DNA from: Winogradskyella echinorum
GTDB taxonomy: Bacteria; Bacteroidota; Bacteroidia; Flavobacteriales; Flavobacteriaceae
Assembly: GCF_014297365.1 (NCBI RefSeq)
Contig: NZ_JACOQD010000001.1
Coordinates: 186,001-250,000 of the forward strand
Length of the DNA: 64,000 nt
Direction: 5' to 3'
The notes under the pieces were generated by a model. It did not search any database, was not told where the DNA came from, and saw only the letters and a list, made by a program, of their open reading frames with translations. The position numbers were made by a program, and so were the translations under genes. Positions 26,521 to 35,460 of this stretch are shown piece by piece (within the stretch, counting starts at the first letter, position 1; each line of letters opens with the position of its first letter).

Positions 26521-27408
26521 TTAAATAGATTTAGTTTTAGTTCTATTGAAAATTTCTGAGAAATACACATCTTCTAATTCTGCATTAATGGCTGTAAATC
26601 CATCTCCAGGATTGATCTCGCTTATTATATGAATGGTTGGTTTACCAAGAAATAATCGTTCACTGATGACCTGATAATTTTCTTTATATAGGTTCAATTC
26701 TGATTTCTCGATTGTTTTTTTATAGACTTTATCTTTTAGGCCTTCTAGTATCTGCAACGGCTGCCCTTTTAAGCATACTTGACCTTGATTAATAATGGCC
26801 ATATTTGTGCAGAGTTCTTTGACATCGTCAACAATATGGGTAGATAAAATAACCACAGTATGTTCTCCGAGCTCGCTTAAAACATTGTAAAAGCGATTGC
26901 GTTCTACAGGATCCAATCCTGCTGTTGGTTCATCTACAATAAGTAACTTCGGATTGTTAAGTAAGGCTTGTGCAATGCCAAATCGTTGCTTCATCCCACC
27001 AGAAAACCCTTTCAGATTTTGTTGTCGCACGTCATATAAATTGGTTTTATACAAAAGTGCTTTCACTAATTCTTTACGTTCGTTTTTATTGGTGATGCCT
27101 TTAAGCACTGCGAAATGATTGAGTAATACTTCTGCCGATATTTTTGGATACAAGCCAAATTGTTGCGGCAAATACCCTAATACCTGTCGCAATTCATTTT
27201 TTTGTTGTAAGACATCGATGTCTCCAAGAACAATGGAACCAGAATCGGCTTCTTGCAGTGTTGCAATAGTTCGCATTAACGTAGACTTGCCTGCACCATT
27301 TGGGCCTAATAGACCAAACATCCCTTTTGGTATATCAAGTGAAATGTTTTGTAAAGCTTTAATCCCGTTTGAATACGTTTTTGATAGATTGTCAATTCTG
27401 AGTTCCAT
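26521..27408 (-). CDS. ABC transporter ATP-binding protein, partner of the permease/M1 protein
   Basis: About 295 aa from the start at 27408 (MELRIDNLSKTYSNGI); starts at 27417 or 27441 are possible. Walker A LGPNGAGKST, Q-loop YLPQQFG, signature FSGGMKQR, Walker B LLIVDEPTAGLDP and the switch His in STHIVDD are all present. A C-terminal extension of about 80 residues follows, typical of drug/lipid exporters of this class. It is translated just before the permease/M1 gene and would energise it. The shared upstream region 27442-27616 contains paired repeats likely bound by the neighbouring LytTR regulator. Confidence 0.93.
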   Translation of the reverse strand: MELRIDNLSKTYSNGIKALQNISLDIPKGMFGLLGPNGAGKSTLMRTIATLQEADSGSIVLGDIDVLQQKNELRQVLGYLPQQFGLYPKISAEVLLNHFAVLKGITNKNERKELVKALLYKTNLYDVRQQNLKGFSGGMKQRFGIAQALLNNPKLLIVDEPTAGLDPVERNRFYNVLSELGEHTVVILSTHIVDDVKELCTNMAIINQGQVCLKGQPLQILEGLKDKVYKKTIEKSELNLYKENYQVISERLFLGKPTIHIISEINPGDGFTAINAELEDVYFSEIFNRTKTKSI

Positions 27409-27468
27409 ACTGTTCATTTTTTGATTGATTGAGACAAACATATAAGCGTTTTTAGCCTTTAAAAAGTG

Positions 27469-27575
27469 TTAGTGACACAAACACATGCATTAGTGACAAA
27501 CACATTTTTTTAAGGTATAAAGACACCTCAAAACACATTTAGGATTGTTTGTCACTGATGAGATACTGTTTGTCA
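27469..27575. promoter_or_regulatory. Divergent operator: two inverted pairs of 21-bp-spaced direct repeats
   Basis: TTAGTGACA(CA)AAACACA at 27469 and TTAGTGACAAACACA at 27490 form a direct pair with a 21-base period. TGTTTGTCA at 27546 and 27567 is the reverse complement of the same core, again 21 bases apart. The two pairs face each other between the ABC operon and the kinase/LytTR operon. Direct repeats two helical turns apart are how LytTR domains bind DNA. Confidence 0.6.
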
Positions 27576-27616
27576 ACTTATTTGTCTGAGGTGTTTTATT
27601 TAATTAATATTGAATT

Positions 27617-28411
27617 ATGAATTTTAAAATACCAGAAAGAAAAAGGAAAACTATCAAGCGGTTATATAAAATAGCGCTGGTTATTATAGGCTTAGCCATC
27701 GTCATTTTTAATGACACTTTTGGAAAACTAGAAGGGTTTGTAGAATTTATTGCATTGTACTTTATCCTTGTGTTTATTACCATTGCACATTGGCTATTTA
27801 AACAAATCAAATCACTAATAAGATTGAAGAATGAAAAAGTAAAAACAGAATTAATGCATTTAAAGAGTCAAGTGAATCCACATTTCTTTTTTAATATGCT
27901 TAATAACCTTTATGGATTAGTGGATAAGGATTCTAAGAAAGCTCAAGAGCTCATTCTAAAACTTTCTGATATGATGCGCTATAGTATTTATGATGGCGAA
28001 AAAGACAGGGTTTTACTGTCTGAAGAAATAGCTTATCTCGAGAATTATATTGAACTTCATAAAATGCGTTATCATAAAGCGATTGATATACAATTCAATA
28101 TTGAAACAAACGACACTAATTATGAGATTATGCCACTTCTTTTCATTATTCTTTTAGAAAATGCCTTTAAGCATGGTGTGGAAAATTTAAGAGAAAATGC
28201 TTATGTTCATATCACATTAACAGCGCATAATAGTGAATTGACCTTTGAAATAGAAAACAATTTTGATGAAACACAAGATAACCCTGAAACAGGAATTGGA
28301 TTAAAAAACCTAAAACGACGATTAGAATTGGTATATCCAAAAAAGCATACCTTAACAATTTCCAAAACAGATACCATCTATAACGCTACATTGAATATTA
28401 AGGGCTTATGA
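27617..28411 (+). CDS. LytS/YehU-type sensor histidine kinase
   Basis: 264 aa. Two transmembrane helices (about 18-32 and 43-60), then the His_kinase (PF06580) domain with LKSQVNPHFFFNMLNNL, phospho-acceptor His89, and an HATPase with LLENAFKHG and GIGLKNLKRRL. There is no large extracellular sensor domain, so it probably senses the membrane or a partner such as the ABC/M1 complex. The stop overlaps the start of the response regulator by 4 bases. Confidence 0.93.
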   Translation: MNFKIPERKRKTIKRLYKIALVIIGLAIVIFNDTFGKLEGFVEFIALYFILVFITIAHWLFKQIKSLIRLKNEKVKTELMHLKSQVNPHFFFNMLNNLYGLVDKDSKKAQELILKLSDMMRYSIYDGEKDRVLLSEEIAYLENYIELHKMRYHKAIDIQFNIETNDTNYEIMPLLFIILLENAFKHGVENLRENAYVHITLTAHNSELTFEIENNFDETQDNPETGIGLKNLKRRLELVYPKKHTLTISKTDTIYNATLNIKGL

Positions 28412-29109
28412 TTACATATATCATTATAGACGACGAACATATTGCACACGATATTATAAAAGGCTATTGTGATATGCTACCAAATTTAGAATTCAAAGCA
28501 GATTGTTATGATGCTATAGAAGCTATTGACTACTTAAGCAAACATGATATAGATCTCATTTTTTTAGATTTGAATATGCCTAAATTAAAAGGATTTCAAT
28601 TTTTAAAAACCTTATCATCTCCACCAAAAGTTATTGTAACCACTGCGTATAGTGAATTTGCGATTGAAGGCTACGAATTAAACGTTGTTGATTACTTGTT
28701 AAAACCGTTTAGTTTTGAACGCTTTTTGAGTGCTATTAATAAAGTGACCTCTTCTGATACCAGTACAATAAGAAAAGAAAGTAAAGAGACTATAAAACCT
28801 GAAGGACAACATATTTTTTTAAAACAGAATAATAGTCATATTCAGGTAGATGTAGATGATATTCTATTTATTGAAGCCTCAGGCAATTATACCAAAGTTG
28901 TTACGAGTACTAGTACTATCAGCATTCGAGAAAAAATATCGGATACCATAGAACTGCTTTCTGATAATGATTTCATACAAGTTCATAAATCATTTGCGGT
29001 TGCAAAAAAGCACATCTTTAGAGTAGAAGGAAATAGAATTTATATGGGCGATCATGTTGTACCTATTGGCAAGCTATATAAAACAAACATTAATCAATTA
29101 TTGAGGTAA
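28408..29109 (+). CDS. LytTR-family response regulator
   Basis: 233 aa. Receiver domain with phospho-acceptor Asp54 (DLIFLDLNMP), the switch residue Thr in VTTAYSEFAIEGYE, and Lys in YLLKPF. The LytTR DNA-binding domain occupies about 130-233 (ILFIEASGNYTKVVT, FIQVHKSFAVA, PIGKLYK). It is coupled to the kinase by a 4-base overlap. Its probable targets are the repeats at 27469-27575, upstream of its own operon and of the ABC/M1 operon. Confidence 0.94.
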   Translation: MITYIIIDDEHIAHDIIKGYCDMLPNLEFKADCYDAIEAIDYLSKHDIDLIFLDLNMPKLKGFQFLKTLSSPPKVIVTTAYSEFAIEGYELNVVDYLLKPFSFERFLSAINKVTSSDTSTIRKESKETIKPEGQHIFLKQNNSHIQVDVDDILFIEASGNYTKVVTSTSTISIREKISDTIELLSDNDFIQVHKSFAVAKKHIFRVEGNRIYMGDHVVPIGKLYKTNINQLLR

Positions 29110-29141
29110 TTGCTATTGCCATGTCAATATATAATCTAGTC

Positions 29142-29192
29142 TGAAAATTCGTAAGGATTTTCATGAGTAGGTGAGTACTAGCAATGAATTAC
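29142..29192 (-). repeat. Degenerate copy (A) of the gene-3' structured repeat
   Basis: GAAAAT...ATTTTC (29143-29162), followed by GAGTAGG and ACTAGCAATGAAT, matches the central stem and flank of the repeats at 45.3, 47.5, 48.4 and 49.4 kb. The outer stem is A/T-rich and not convincing. It lies directly 3' of the hydrolase gene that ends at 29222, the same relative position as the other copies. Confidence 0.5.
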
Positions 29193-29221
29193 TCAAGAGG
29201 TTACTACAAGTATTTTATATC

Positions 29222-30619
29222 TTATTTCAGATGTTCTATTACCCATTTTTTTATTTCGTTCAATGCTGTTGGGGAAAATGTTTGTTCTATTTTTCTATAT
29301 TCATCCATCTTTCCAGTTTCACACTCCTGAAAGAAGTGGTTTAAGTTTTCTAATTCCACTATTTTATAATTTTTATTCTGGCCTTTGATTAGTGCTTGTC
29401 TTATAGCTTCTTGATTAATTTTTGCATTTACTTGCGTGTCTTTACTGCCATTTAATGACAACACTGGAATTTGTAATTTTTCAATTTCATCAGCAGGATT
29501 GTATTGTAAAAAATAGCGTGACCAAGGTTGTATACTTGTTTTAAGTTGGTTTTCTATAAATGCATTGATATTCTTTTCTGGTACGTTTAATGATGTTAAA
29601 ATGGGTCTTAAAAACTCATTATAATGAGTTGTCAATTCGATTTTAATTTCTGTTTTACTCTTATTAGAGATTACAATTGCAATCGCTTTTCTTGTGTTTT
29701 TTTCATAAGCCACCTCATCTTTAACAGGAAATTCTCTCAATGTTTTAGATTGCATTACAGATAGTTCTGTTCCCGAAATTCCGGTAGAAGCTAATAACAC
29801 CATAAAAGCGACATCTTTAGAGTTGTTAGCCGCTAGAGGTGCGATAATACCACCTTCACTATGACCAATCAAACCTATATTTTTAATATCTACATCGTTT
29901 CTAGTTTTTAAGTATGCGATGGCACTCAAAACGTCTTTGGAAAAATCTTCTGTGGTTGCTTTACCAAAATTTCCTGTAGATTCTCCAACTCCACGATCAT
30001 CAAAACGCAATACGCCAATGCCTTGTCTTGTTAAATAATCTGATAATACTAAAAAAGGTTTGTGTCCCATAAAACTTTCATCTCTGTCTTGTGGACCACT
30101 TCCGCTAATTAAAATTACTACTGGAAATTTTCCGTTTTTATTGGGTAAGGTTAAAGTACCTGCTAATGTTATGTTGGCTTCATTATTTTTAAAAATGACT
30201 TCTTCTTCATAATAAGGGTAGGGTTTTACAGGTTCCTGCGGCCGTTTCGAATCCTCTATTTTTATAGTTCCTTTTTTTAAGTTTAGGACCATTTCTATGC
30301 CACCTTCCTTGTAAATACCTTCAAATTGTTGTGCTTCAGTATTAAAAACTCCTGTATAGTTCATTCCAACATTAGAGCCATCAATAATTAGCTTTCCATT
30401 TGTAAAAGTTGTAGCTGATGGTTTGATGCCAGCAATTCTAAACGTTGGAACATCCATAGTAGTTGAATACGTAGCGTTTTCTTGTTTTATATTAAAAACA
30501 AAAGTGATTTCTTTATCGCCTCTTTTGGTTGTTCCGTTCCAATGTCCTGAAATATCTTGAGAACGTGCACTAGTAATGGCGAGTAAATTTAAAAGTATGA
30601 TAATTGTTAATGTTTTCAT
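29222..30619 (-). CDS. Secreted alpha/beta hydrolase (serine aminopeptidase-like)
   Basis: 465 aa with a signal peptide (cleaved near ARSQ). The N-terminal beta-rich domain (ISGHWNGTTKRGDKEITFVFNI) covers about residues 22-130. The alpha/beta hydrolase domain has oxyanion-side motif LISGSGPQDRDE, nucleophile elbow GHSEGG, acid Asp in LSLNGSKDTQV and His in LNHFFQ. This two-domain architecture is common in Bacteroidota proteins annotated as S9/alpha-beta hydrolases; the substrate is unknown. The repeat at 29142-29192 sits right behind its stop codon. Confidence 0.88.
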   Translation of the reverse strand: MKTLTIIILLNLLAITSARSQDISGHWNGTTKRGDKEITFVFNIKQENATYSTTMDVPTFRIAGIKPSATTFTNGKLIIDGSNVGMNYTGVFNTEAQQFEGIYKEGGIEMVLNLKKGTIKIEDSKRPQEPVKPYPYYEEEVIFKNNEANITLAGTLTLPNKNGKFPVVILISGSGPQDRDESFMGHKPFLVLSDYLTRQGIGVLRFDDRGVGESTGNFGKATTEDFSKDVLSAIAYLKTRNDVDIKNIGLIGHSEGGIIAPLAANNSKDVAFMVLLASTGISGTELSVMQSKTLREFPVKDEVAYEKNTRKAIAIVISNKSKTEIKIELTTHYNEFLRPILTSLNVPEKNINAFIENQLKTSIQPWSRYFLQYNPADEIEKLQIPVLSLNGSKDTQVNAKINQEAIRQALIKGQNKNYKIVELENLNHFFQECETGKMDEYRKIEQTFSPTALNEIKKWVIEHLK

Positions 30620-30687
30620 GTTCGTTAAATTTTGATTGGTGATGTCTAGGCCAAATTTTCGTTAGCCTTGTGGTATTAAAAAATAGT

Positions 30688-30704
30688 ATTACTAATTTAG
30701 TAAT
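30688..30704. promoter_or_regulatory. Short palindrome upstream of the hydrolase gene
   Basis: ATTACTA and TAGTAAT around a 3-base centre form a perfect dyad about 70 bases before the ATG at 30619, where an operator could lie. Such A/T palindromes also arise by chance. Confidence 0.25.
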
Positions 30705-30740
30705 CGAAGCTATTTGAAGAGAGATTTAGTTAGATTTACT

Positions 30741-31193
30741 TTAGAGCACGTTTCCAGCTTCTTTAGCTTGAGCATCCTTACGGCGACCTATTAATGCGCC
30801 AATAAATAGTCCCATACAAATGCCAACGGAAATCCCTAAAGACCTTTCAAAACGCTCACCTATTAGAATTCCAGCTATAACTCCGAATAACATTCCTAAA
30901 GTTACACTCAGGTTTGTATAGTATCCTTGAGAAGTCAAGGAAAAGGTGTCCTTTAAATAGGTCTCAAATTTACTCAGTGCGTTTTTAAAGATTTTTTTTC
31001 TATTGTCTGGATTTGAGTTTAGTTTTAAGCTATCCAGTTCCATTTCTATAGAATGAATTTCATTAGCGGTGAATGCTCTATTTTCTAATTTTTTAAGAAT
31101 CTCAATAAATTGAGTATAAATCTTAATTTCAGATTTTTTAGAGGATTCAGTTTTTAAACTTTCAAAAAAGTTAATTGCATTTAATAGTGTCAT
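30741..31193 (-). CDS. Hypothetical protein with a Gly-rich C-terminal membrane hairpin
   Basis: 150 aa. The first 90 residues are helical and charged (FFESLKTESSKKSEIKIYTQ). Residues about 95-138 form two glycine-zipper-like membrane segments (GMLFGVIAGILIGERFERSLGISVGICMGLFIGALIGRRKD). The function is unknown. It follows the sigma-factor operon on the same strand, 100 bases after a hairpin, and may be co-regulated. The hairpin resembles the small frame-shifted membrane protein at 55.9 kb. Confidence 0.6.
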   Translation of the reverse strand: MTLLNAINFFESLKTESSKKSEIKIYTQFIEILKKLENRAFTANEIHSIEMELDSLKLNSNPDNRKKIFKNALSKFETYLKDTFSLTSQGYYTNLSVTLGMLFGVIAGILIGERFERSLGISVGICMGLFIGALIGRRKDAQAKEAGNVL

Positions 31194-31274
31194 AATTTTT
31201 ACTGTTTTCTTGGTTAGTGGCCCAAACCAAAAAATATTACACCAAAAATTTATTTATTTTAAAAAATCACACTA

Positions 31275-31297
31275 AAACACCTTATATTCAGGTGTTT
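31275..31297 (-). terminator. Weak terminator at the end of the sigma-factor operon
   Basis: AAACACCT (31275-31282) pairs with AGGTGTTT (31290-31297). On the minus strand it is followed by only TTTT. The stem overlaps the stop codon of the gene ending at 31296. Confidence 0.45.
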
Positions 31298-31952
31298 AGC
31301 TTCTTAAACTTTCTATATCTGTCATCAATTCTTCTAGTTTTTTGAATAGTCTTCCATAAACGATGTTTAAATCCCATTTATAAATTCGACCTCCAACAAG
31401 GAATAGCAAAACCAAGATGACTGCCACGATAACAATTCCGATGAGTGGGATTCCAAATATTAAATAGGTATCTGGAAAACCAACAAGTATTTCATTTACA
31501 AGTCTTTCACCTAAAGGCATGCCTTCGGCATCTTTAAACCAAAAGCCTAAAACCAATGACATGAATATAATTGGATACAAAAACCTTGAAAATCTCTTGT
31601 TGATAGATACCTGTTTGTTTATCCATTGGTTAAATGCTTTTAAGTATTGATAACTGCTAATACCTATATCGATTTTCTCTAAATCGTTTAATAACCTCTT
31701 ATTAATAACAACAAGAACTGAAAGAGTAACAAAAAATATGATACCTGTTATGGGAATTCCTATAATGAAAGAGACGACTAAAAAAGCAAACGAGAATGCC
31801 ACAATGGCAATCAAATTTATTTTAAACATTCTTTTAAATTTATCAATGATATGAATTGATTTTTGGTTGTAAAGATTGTTTATTTTTGGGACTACTAGTG
31901 CGTCGCTCTTGAGAAAACCTTCTTTCCAAATGTTTTCAATTGATTTTTCCAT
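31296..31952 (-). CDS. Membrane protein encoded with an ECF sigma factor; possible anti-sigma factor
   Basis: 218 aa with two pairs of transmembrane helices (about 45-82 and 122-190) and a cytosolic N-terminal stretch of about 40 residues. The gene overlaps the sigma factor gene by 17 bases, the usual position of an anti-sigma factor. No zinc-binding anti-sigma motif (HxxxCxxC) or FecR domain is present. If it inhibits the sigma factor, it does so through a non-standard domain. The function is inferred from context only. Confidence 0.6.
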   Translation of the reverse strand: MEKSIENIWKEGFLKSDALVVPKINNLYNQKSIHIIDKFKRMFKINLIAIVAFSFAFLVVSFIIGIPITGIIFFVTLSVLVVINKRLLNDLEKIDIGISSYQYLKAFNQWINKQVSINKRFSRFLYPIIFMSLVLGFWFKDAEGMPLGERLVNEILVGFPDTYLIFGIPLIGIVIVAVILVLLFLVGGRIYKWDLNIVYGRLFKKLEELMTDIESLRS

Positions 31953-32427
31953 CTAATAATTTTTTTAATCTAGTTTTAATTCTTTTAACACGTACACCAA
32001 TATTATTTGGGTTCGTTCCTATAATTTCAGCAATTTCCTTTTGCGATTTTTCTTCCAAATAAAGCATGATAACGGCTCTATCTATTTCCGATAGTTTTCT
32101 TATGGCATCATATAATAAATTTAGAGATTCGTCTGAAAACGCGTAGTTGTTTTCGGTTTCTTCAGCAGTTATAGAATCAGACACAAAATGCTGAACATTG
32201 TTTTTCTTTTTCTTAAGTAAGGTTAAACAGACGTTTAATGAAATGCGATACACCCAAGTGCTCCATTGCGATTCTTCGCGAAAATTGTCCTTACTCCTCC
32301 AGATTTGTAAACACACTTCTTGGTAATAGTCTTCAAAATCTTGTTGTGAACTGGTGTAAGCTCGACATAATTTGATAATTATTCCTGCGAATGGTAAAAT
32401 GGATGTGTTGTAAAAATCGCTACTCAA
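31936..32427 (-). CDS. ECF-type RNA polymerase sigma factor
   Basis: 163 aa, the normal ECF size. Region 2 carries DFEDYYQEVCLQIWRSKDNFREESQWSTWVYRISLNVCL (about 30-68). Region 4 contains LSEIDRAVIMLYLEEKSQKEIAEIIGTNPNNIGVRVKRIKTRL (about 112-155). It directs transcription of a stress or envelope regulon. It overlaps its membrane partner gene and lies just downstream of a kinase/LytTR pair on the same strand. Confidence 0.93.
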   Translation of the reverse strand: MSSDFYNTSILPFAGIIIKLCRAYTSSQQDFEDYYQEVCLQIWRSKDNFREESQWSTWVYRISLNVCLTLLKKKKNNVQHFVSDSITAEETENNYAFSDESLNLLYDAIRKLSEIDRAVIMLYLEEKSQKEIAEIIGTNPNNIGVRVKRIKTRLKKLLDGKIN

Positions 32428-32492
32428 TAGTGTTGTTTTATTGGTTGGTGGCTTAAATTAGGAATTATTACAGGTTAATGTCAAAATTGATT

Positions 32493-33191
32493 TTATTTTA
32501 TTAATCGATTTACATTAAGCTTATACATTTTTCCTATTGGAATTTTGTGATTCCTTAGATGTATTCTATTACCTTCAATTAATTCTATTTTATCTATTGA
32601 GATAATAAAAGATTTGTGAATCCTTATAAATTGTGTCTCTGGTAAATTATGTGTAAAGGATGTTAGCGTTTGATGAGAAACAATCACTTTATCAACCATA
32701 TTAATCTTTACATAGTTTCCATAGGCTTCTAAAAACAGAATGTCCTTTAACTTTATCTGGTAGTATTTTTTATCTTCCTTTATAAAAATCTTAGTGTCTT
32801 CTATGGTTTCCGTATTTTGTATTGGGCTGGCTTTAATTGATAATGCATCGGAAACTTTACTAACAGATTTTACAAAACGACTGAAATTAAATGGTTTTAA
32901 TAAATAATCGTCAATATTCAATTCATAACCTTCTAAGGCAAATTCCTTGTAGGCTGTAGTAATGATAATTTTTGGCGGATTAGAAAGTGTTTTTAAAAAC
33001 TCTAAACCAGAAAGCTTTGGCATATTTATATCTAAAAAAATAAGATCAATAGAATGCTTATTTAAATAGTCTAGGGCTTCAAAAGCATTATAACAACTTT
33101 TTTGGAATGATAGATAAGACAAATTACTCGCATAATCTTTAATATTATCATGAGAGGCAGTTTCGTCGTCTACAATTATATATTTTATCAT
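32493..33191 (-). CDS. LytTR-family response regulator (second pair)
   Basis: 232 aa. Receiver with Asp54 (DLIFLDINMPKLSG), TTAYKEFALEGYE and YLLKPFNF; LytTR domain in about 130-232 (ILFLEAYGNYVKIN, FIRIHKSFIIS, PIGKMYK). It is clearly a paralogue of the regulator at 28408-29109. Translationally coupled (4-base overlap) to the kinase upstream. Candidate sites are the 21-base-spaced repeats at 34211-34297. Confidence 0.94.
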   Translation of the reverse strand: MIKYIIVDDETASHDNIKDYASNLSYLSFQKSCYNAFEALDYLNKHSIDLIFLDINMPKLSGLEFLKTLSNPPKIIITTAYKEFALEGYELNIDDYLLKPFNFSRFVKSVSKVSDALSIKASPIQNTETIEDTKIFIKEDKKYYQIKLKDILFLEAYGNYVKINMVDKVIVSHQTLTSFTHNLPETQFIRIHKSFIISIDKIELIEGNRIHLRNHKIPIGKMYKLNVNRLIK

Positions 33192-34141
33192 TTCTTATAT
33201 ATATCTAATGTTGTTGAATAGGTGTTTTCTTCAATTTTATTATACAATTGATGTGTGTTTGGATATAATAAATTTAAGCGATCTTTTAAATTTTTGAGCC
33301 CAATACCTTTGTCTTCTGATGATTCTTCAGCATCATAATTGTTTTTAACTGTGAAACTTATTTTATTTTCATCTTCAATAAGTTGTAAATGAACAAATGC
33401 ATTATCTGTTGCTTTTTCAATGCCATGTTTAAAAGCATTTTCTAGCAAGATAATGAATAACAAAGGTGCCACTTTTGTTTCTGGATTTTTAATTGATTTT
33501 TCAAAATTCACATCAATGTCTTTATGGTATCTGGCAGTTTGTAAATCAATAAAATTTATTAAATAATCTATTTCATCTTTTAACTGCACGTTTTCCTTTC
33601 CGCTATCGTAAATAGTGAATCGCATTAAATCTGATAATTTTAGGACATAGTCTTGAGCTGCATCAGCATCCTTTTTTATTAAGGCATACAAATTGTTAAG
33701 TGTGTTAAAGAAAAAATGAGGATTTATTTGATTTTTTAATAGCATCAATTCGGCTTCTAATTTATCCTTTTTAAGTTTTTGAATACTTTTTCGGTATTCG
33801 TAGGTCCAATAGAAAATTAAATAAGCAACTGCAATTGCTAAAAGAATTCTTACGCTATTCTTTAGAAAGCCTCCATCTAAATCTGTAGTAGCATCAATAG
33901 CAAATATTAAAAGCGGAATACTTATTCCTAAAAAGAGATATTTTAATCGAAGGTTAGAAGTCCCAAATTTTATTTTTTCAGTTTGAAAGAGATAATTCAA
34001 AAGGGTGTAAAAGACTACTAAACCCAATGAACTTGAAAGCACTGCGAATATTTCGCTTTGAGCGTTTCTTAAGATTAGCATCAAAATAATAATGATTACA
34101 GATAGAACTGCTGCTGCTTTATAAAGTTTTTTATGTGTCAT
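33188..34141 (-). CDS. LytS/YehU-type sensor histidine kinase (second pair)
   Basis: 317 aa. Four hydrophobic helices cover about residues 8-115, then a PF06580 kinase domain with LKNQINPHFFFNTLNNL (His142) and an HATPase with LLENAFKHG and GIGLKNLKDRL. It differs from the first pair by having two more membrane helices. It is divergent from a serine hydrolase gene at 34372, with which it shares a 230-base intergenic region of repeats. Confidence 0.93.
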   Translation of the reverse strand: MTHKKLYKAAAVLSVIIIILMLILRNAQSEIFAVLSSSLGLVVFYTLLNYLFQTEKIKFGTSNLRLKYLFLGISIPLLIFAIDATTDLDGGFLKNSVRILLAIAVAYLIFYWTYEYRKSIQKLKKDKLEAELMLLKNQINPHFFFNTLNNLYALIKKDADAAQDYVLKLSDLMRFTIYDSGKENVQLKDEIDYLINFIDLQTARYHKDIDVNFEKSIKNPETKVAPLLFIILLENAFKHGIEKATDNAFVHLQLIEDENKISFTVKNNYDAEESSEDKGIGLKNLKDRLNLLYPNTHQLYNKIEENTYSTTLDIYKK

Positions 34142-34210
34142 GATTTTAATTTATTTATGATTTTGACACAAATCTATATTGCATATTCAAGGTTACAGCT
34201 TTTATTTTAT

Positions 34211-34297
34211 GAACGTCTCTTTTCATATTGTAAACGTATCAAATTTAATGATAAAGGTACTTTAAATATCATAATGAGCTGATTACCATTTGATACG
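34211..34297. promoter_or_regulatory. Candidate LytTR operator between divergent genes
   Basis: GAACGTCTC at 34211 and AAACGTATC at 34232 are direct repeats with a 21-base period. The second overlaps CGTATCAAAT (34235-34244), whose perfect reverse complement ATTTGATACG lies at 34288-34297. The layout of facing half-sites is like that at 27469-27575. It could serve both the kinase operon and the serine hydrolase gene. Confidence 0.45.
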
Positions 34298-34371
34298 CTA
34301 GCTTCATCAAAATAGTTCTAATTAACGAATATTCAGCTCTAGGTTTACATCGAATTTAAAACTAAATACAT

Positions 34372-35460
34372 ATGAAAACTTTAATTACAATTATTACAAT
34401 CGCATTATCAACCTTATTTGTAAATGCTCAAACGAGTTCTGAGAAAGAACTATTAAAAACTTTAAATGAAACTACACCAAAGGCATTGCAAGACAATAAA
34501 GTACCTGGATTGGCATTGGCTATTATTAAAAATGGCGACGTTATTATTAAAAAAGAATATGGGTTTTCTGATGTATCAGAAAACGAGATTGTAAATAGTA
34601 AAACAGGCTTTAATATTGGTTCTATATCAAAAATGTTTACAGCTTGGGGAATTATGAAATTGGTAGAAGACCAAAAACTTAATTTAGATGCTCCAGCTTC
34701 AAAATATCTTTTGAATTGGAAATTACCATCTAGTGAATTTGATTCAGATAAAGTAACTATCAGGAATCTATTGCAACATACTGCAGGTTTGTCTGTTCAT
34801 GGTTACAACGGTTATGAAACTAAAGATGAATTAACTTCAATTGATGCATCGTTATCCGGAACTACTAATCTAGATGAGAAAGTAGAACTCGTTATGGAAC
34901 CAGAAAGCAAATGGAAATATTCAGGTGGTGGTTATTCTATATTGCAATTAGTTATTGAAGACGTTAGTGGGAAATCTTTTGCGGATTACATGAAAGAACA
35001 TATTTTTAAGCCTTTAAAAATGAAACAAACAAGTTTTAATATTAGTAAAAAGGTTTTAAAAAATTCTGCAAAGGCCTATGATGAAGAAGGAAATGAAATC
35101 CCATTACGCCTTTTTAATGCGCAAGCAGCAGCAGGTTTGCATACAACAATAGATGATCTTATTCTTTTTGCAAAAGCATCATTTTCAAAAAATCCTGTTT
35201 TGTCAGAAGAAAGCATTGCTCTTTTGATAAAACCTACCGAACTATCCAAAGGGAATTACGGAATGGGTTATATGATTATGAATCGTTTTGGGGATTTTAC
35301 ATTATCTGGTCATGGTGGTTCTAATGAAGGATGGCAATCTGGTTTTATGCTCGATTTTGAATCAAAATCAGGTATTATTATCCTTACCAACGGCTCTAAT
35401 GGAAAAAACGTTTTATTTGGAAACCTGCAAGATTGGGCAAAATGGCATGGAAGTAATTAA
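34372..35460 (+). CDS. Secreted serine hydrolase of the class C beta-lactamase fold
   Basis: 362 aa with a signal peptide (cleaved near VNAQ). Catalytic motif SISK (Ser84, Lys87), YSG (183-185) replacing YxN, and HGGSNEGWQS replacing KTG. The fold is shared by esterases, DD-peptidases and D-amino-acid hydrolases; the substrate is unknown. It is divergent from a kinase/LytTR operon and may be under its control. Its 3' end overlaps by 4 bases a truncated esterase gene on the other strand. Confidence 0.88.
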   Translation: MKTLITIITIALSTLFVNAQTSSEKELLKTLNETTPKALQDNKVPGLALAIIKNGDVIIKKEYGFSDVSENEIVNSKTGFNIGSISKMFTAWGIMKLVEDQKLNLDAPASKYLLNWKLPSSEFDSDKVTIRNLLQHTAGLSVHGYNGYETKDELTSIDASLSGTTNLDEKVELVMEPESKWKYSGGGYSILQLVIEDVSGKSFADYMKEHIFKPLKMKQTSFNISKKVLKNSAKAYDEEGNEIPLRLFNAQAAAGLHTTIDDLILFAKASFSKNPVLSEESIALLIKPTELSKGNYGMGYMIMNRFGDFTLSGHGGSNEGWQSGFMLDFESKSGIIILTNGSNGKNVLFGNLQDWAKWHGSN

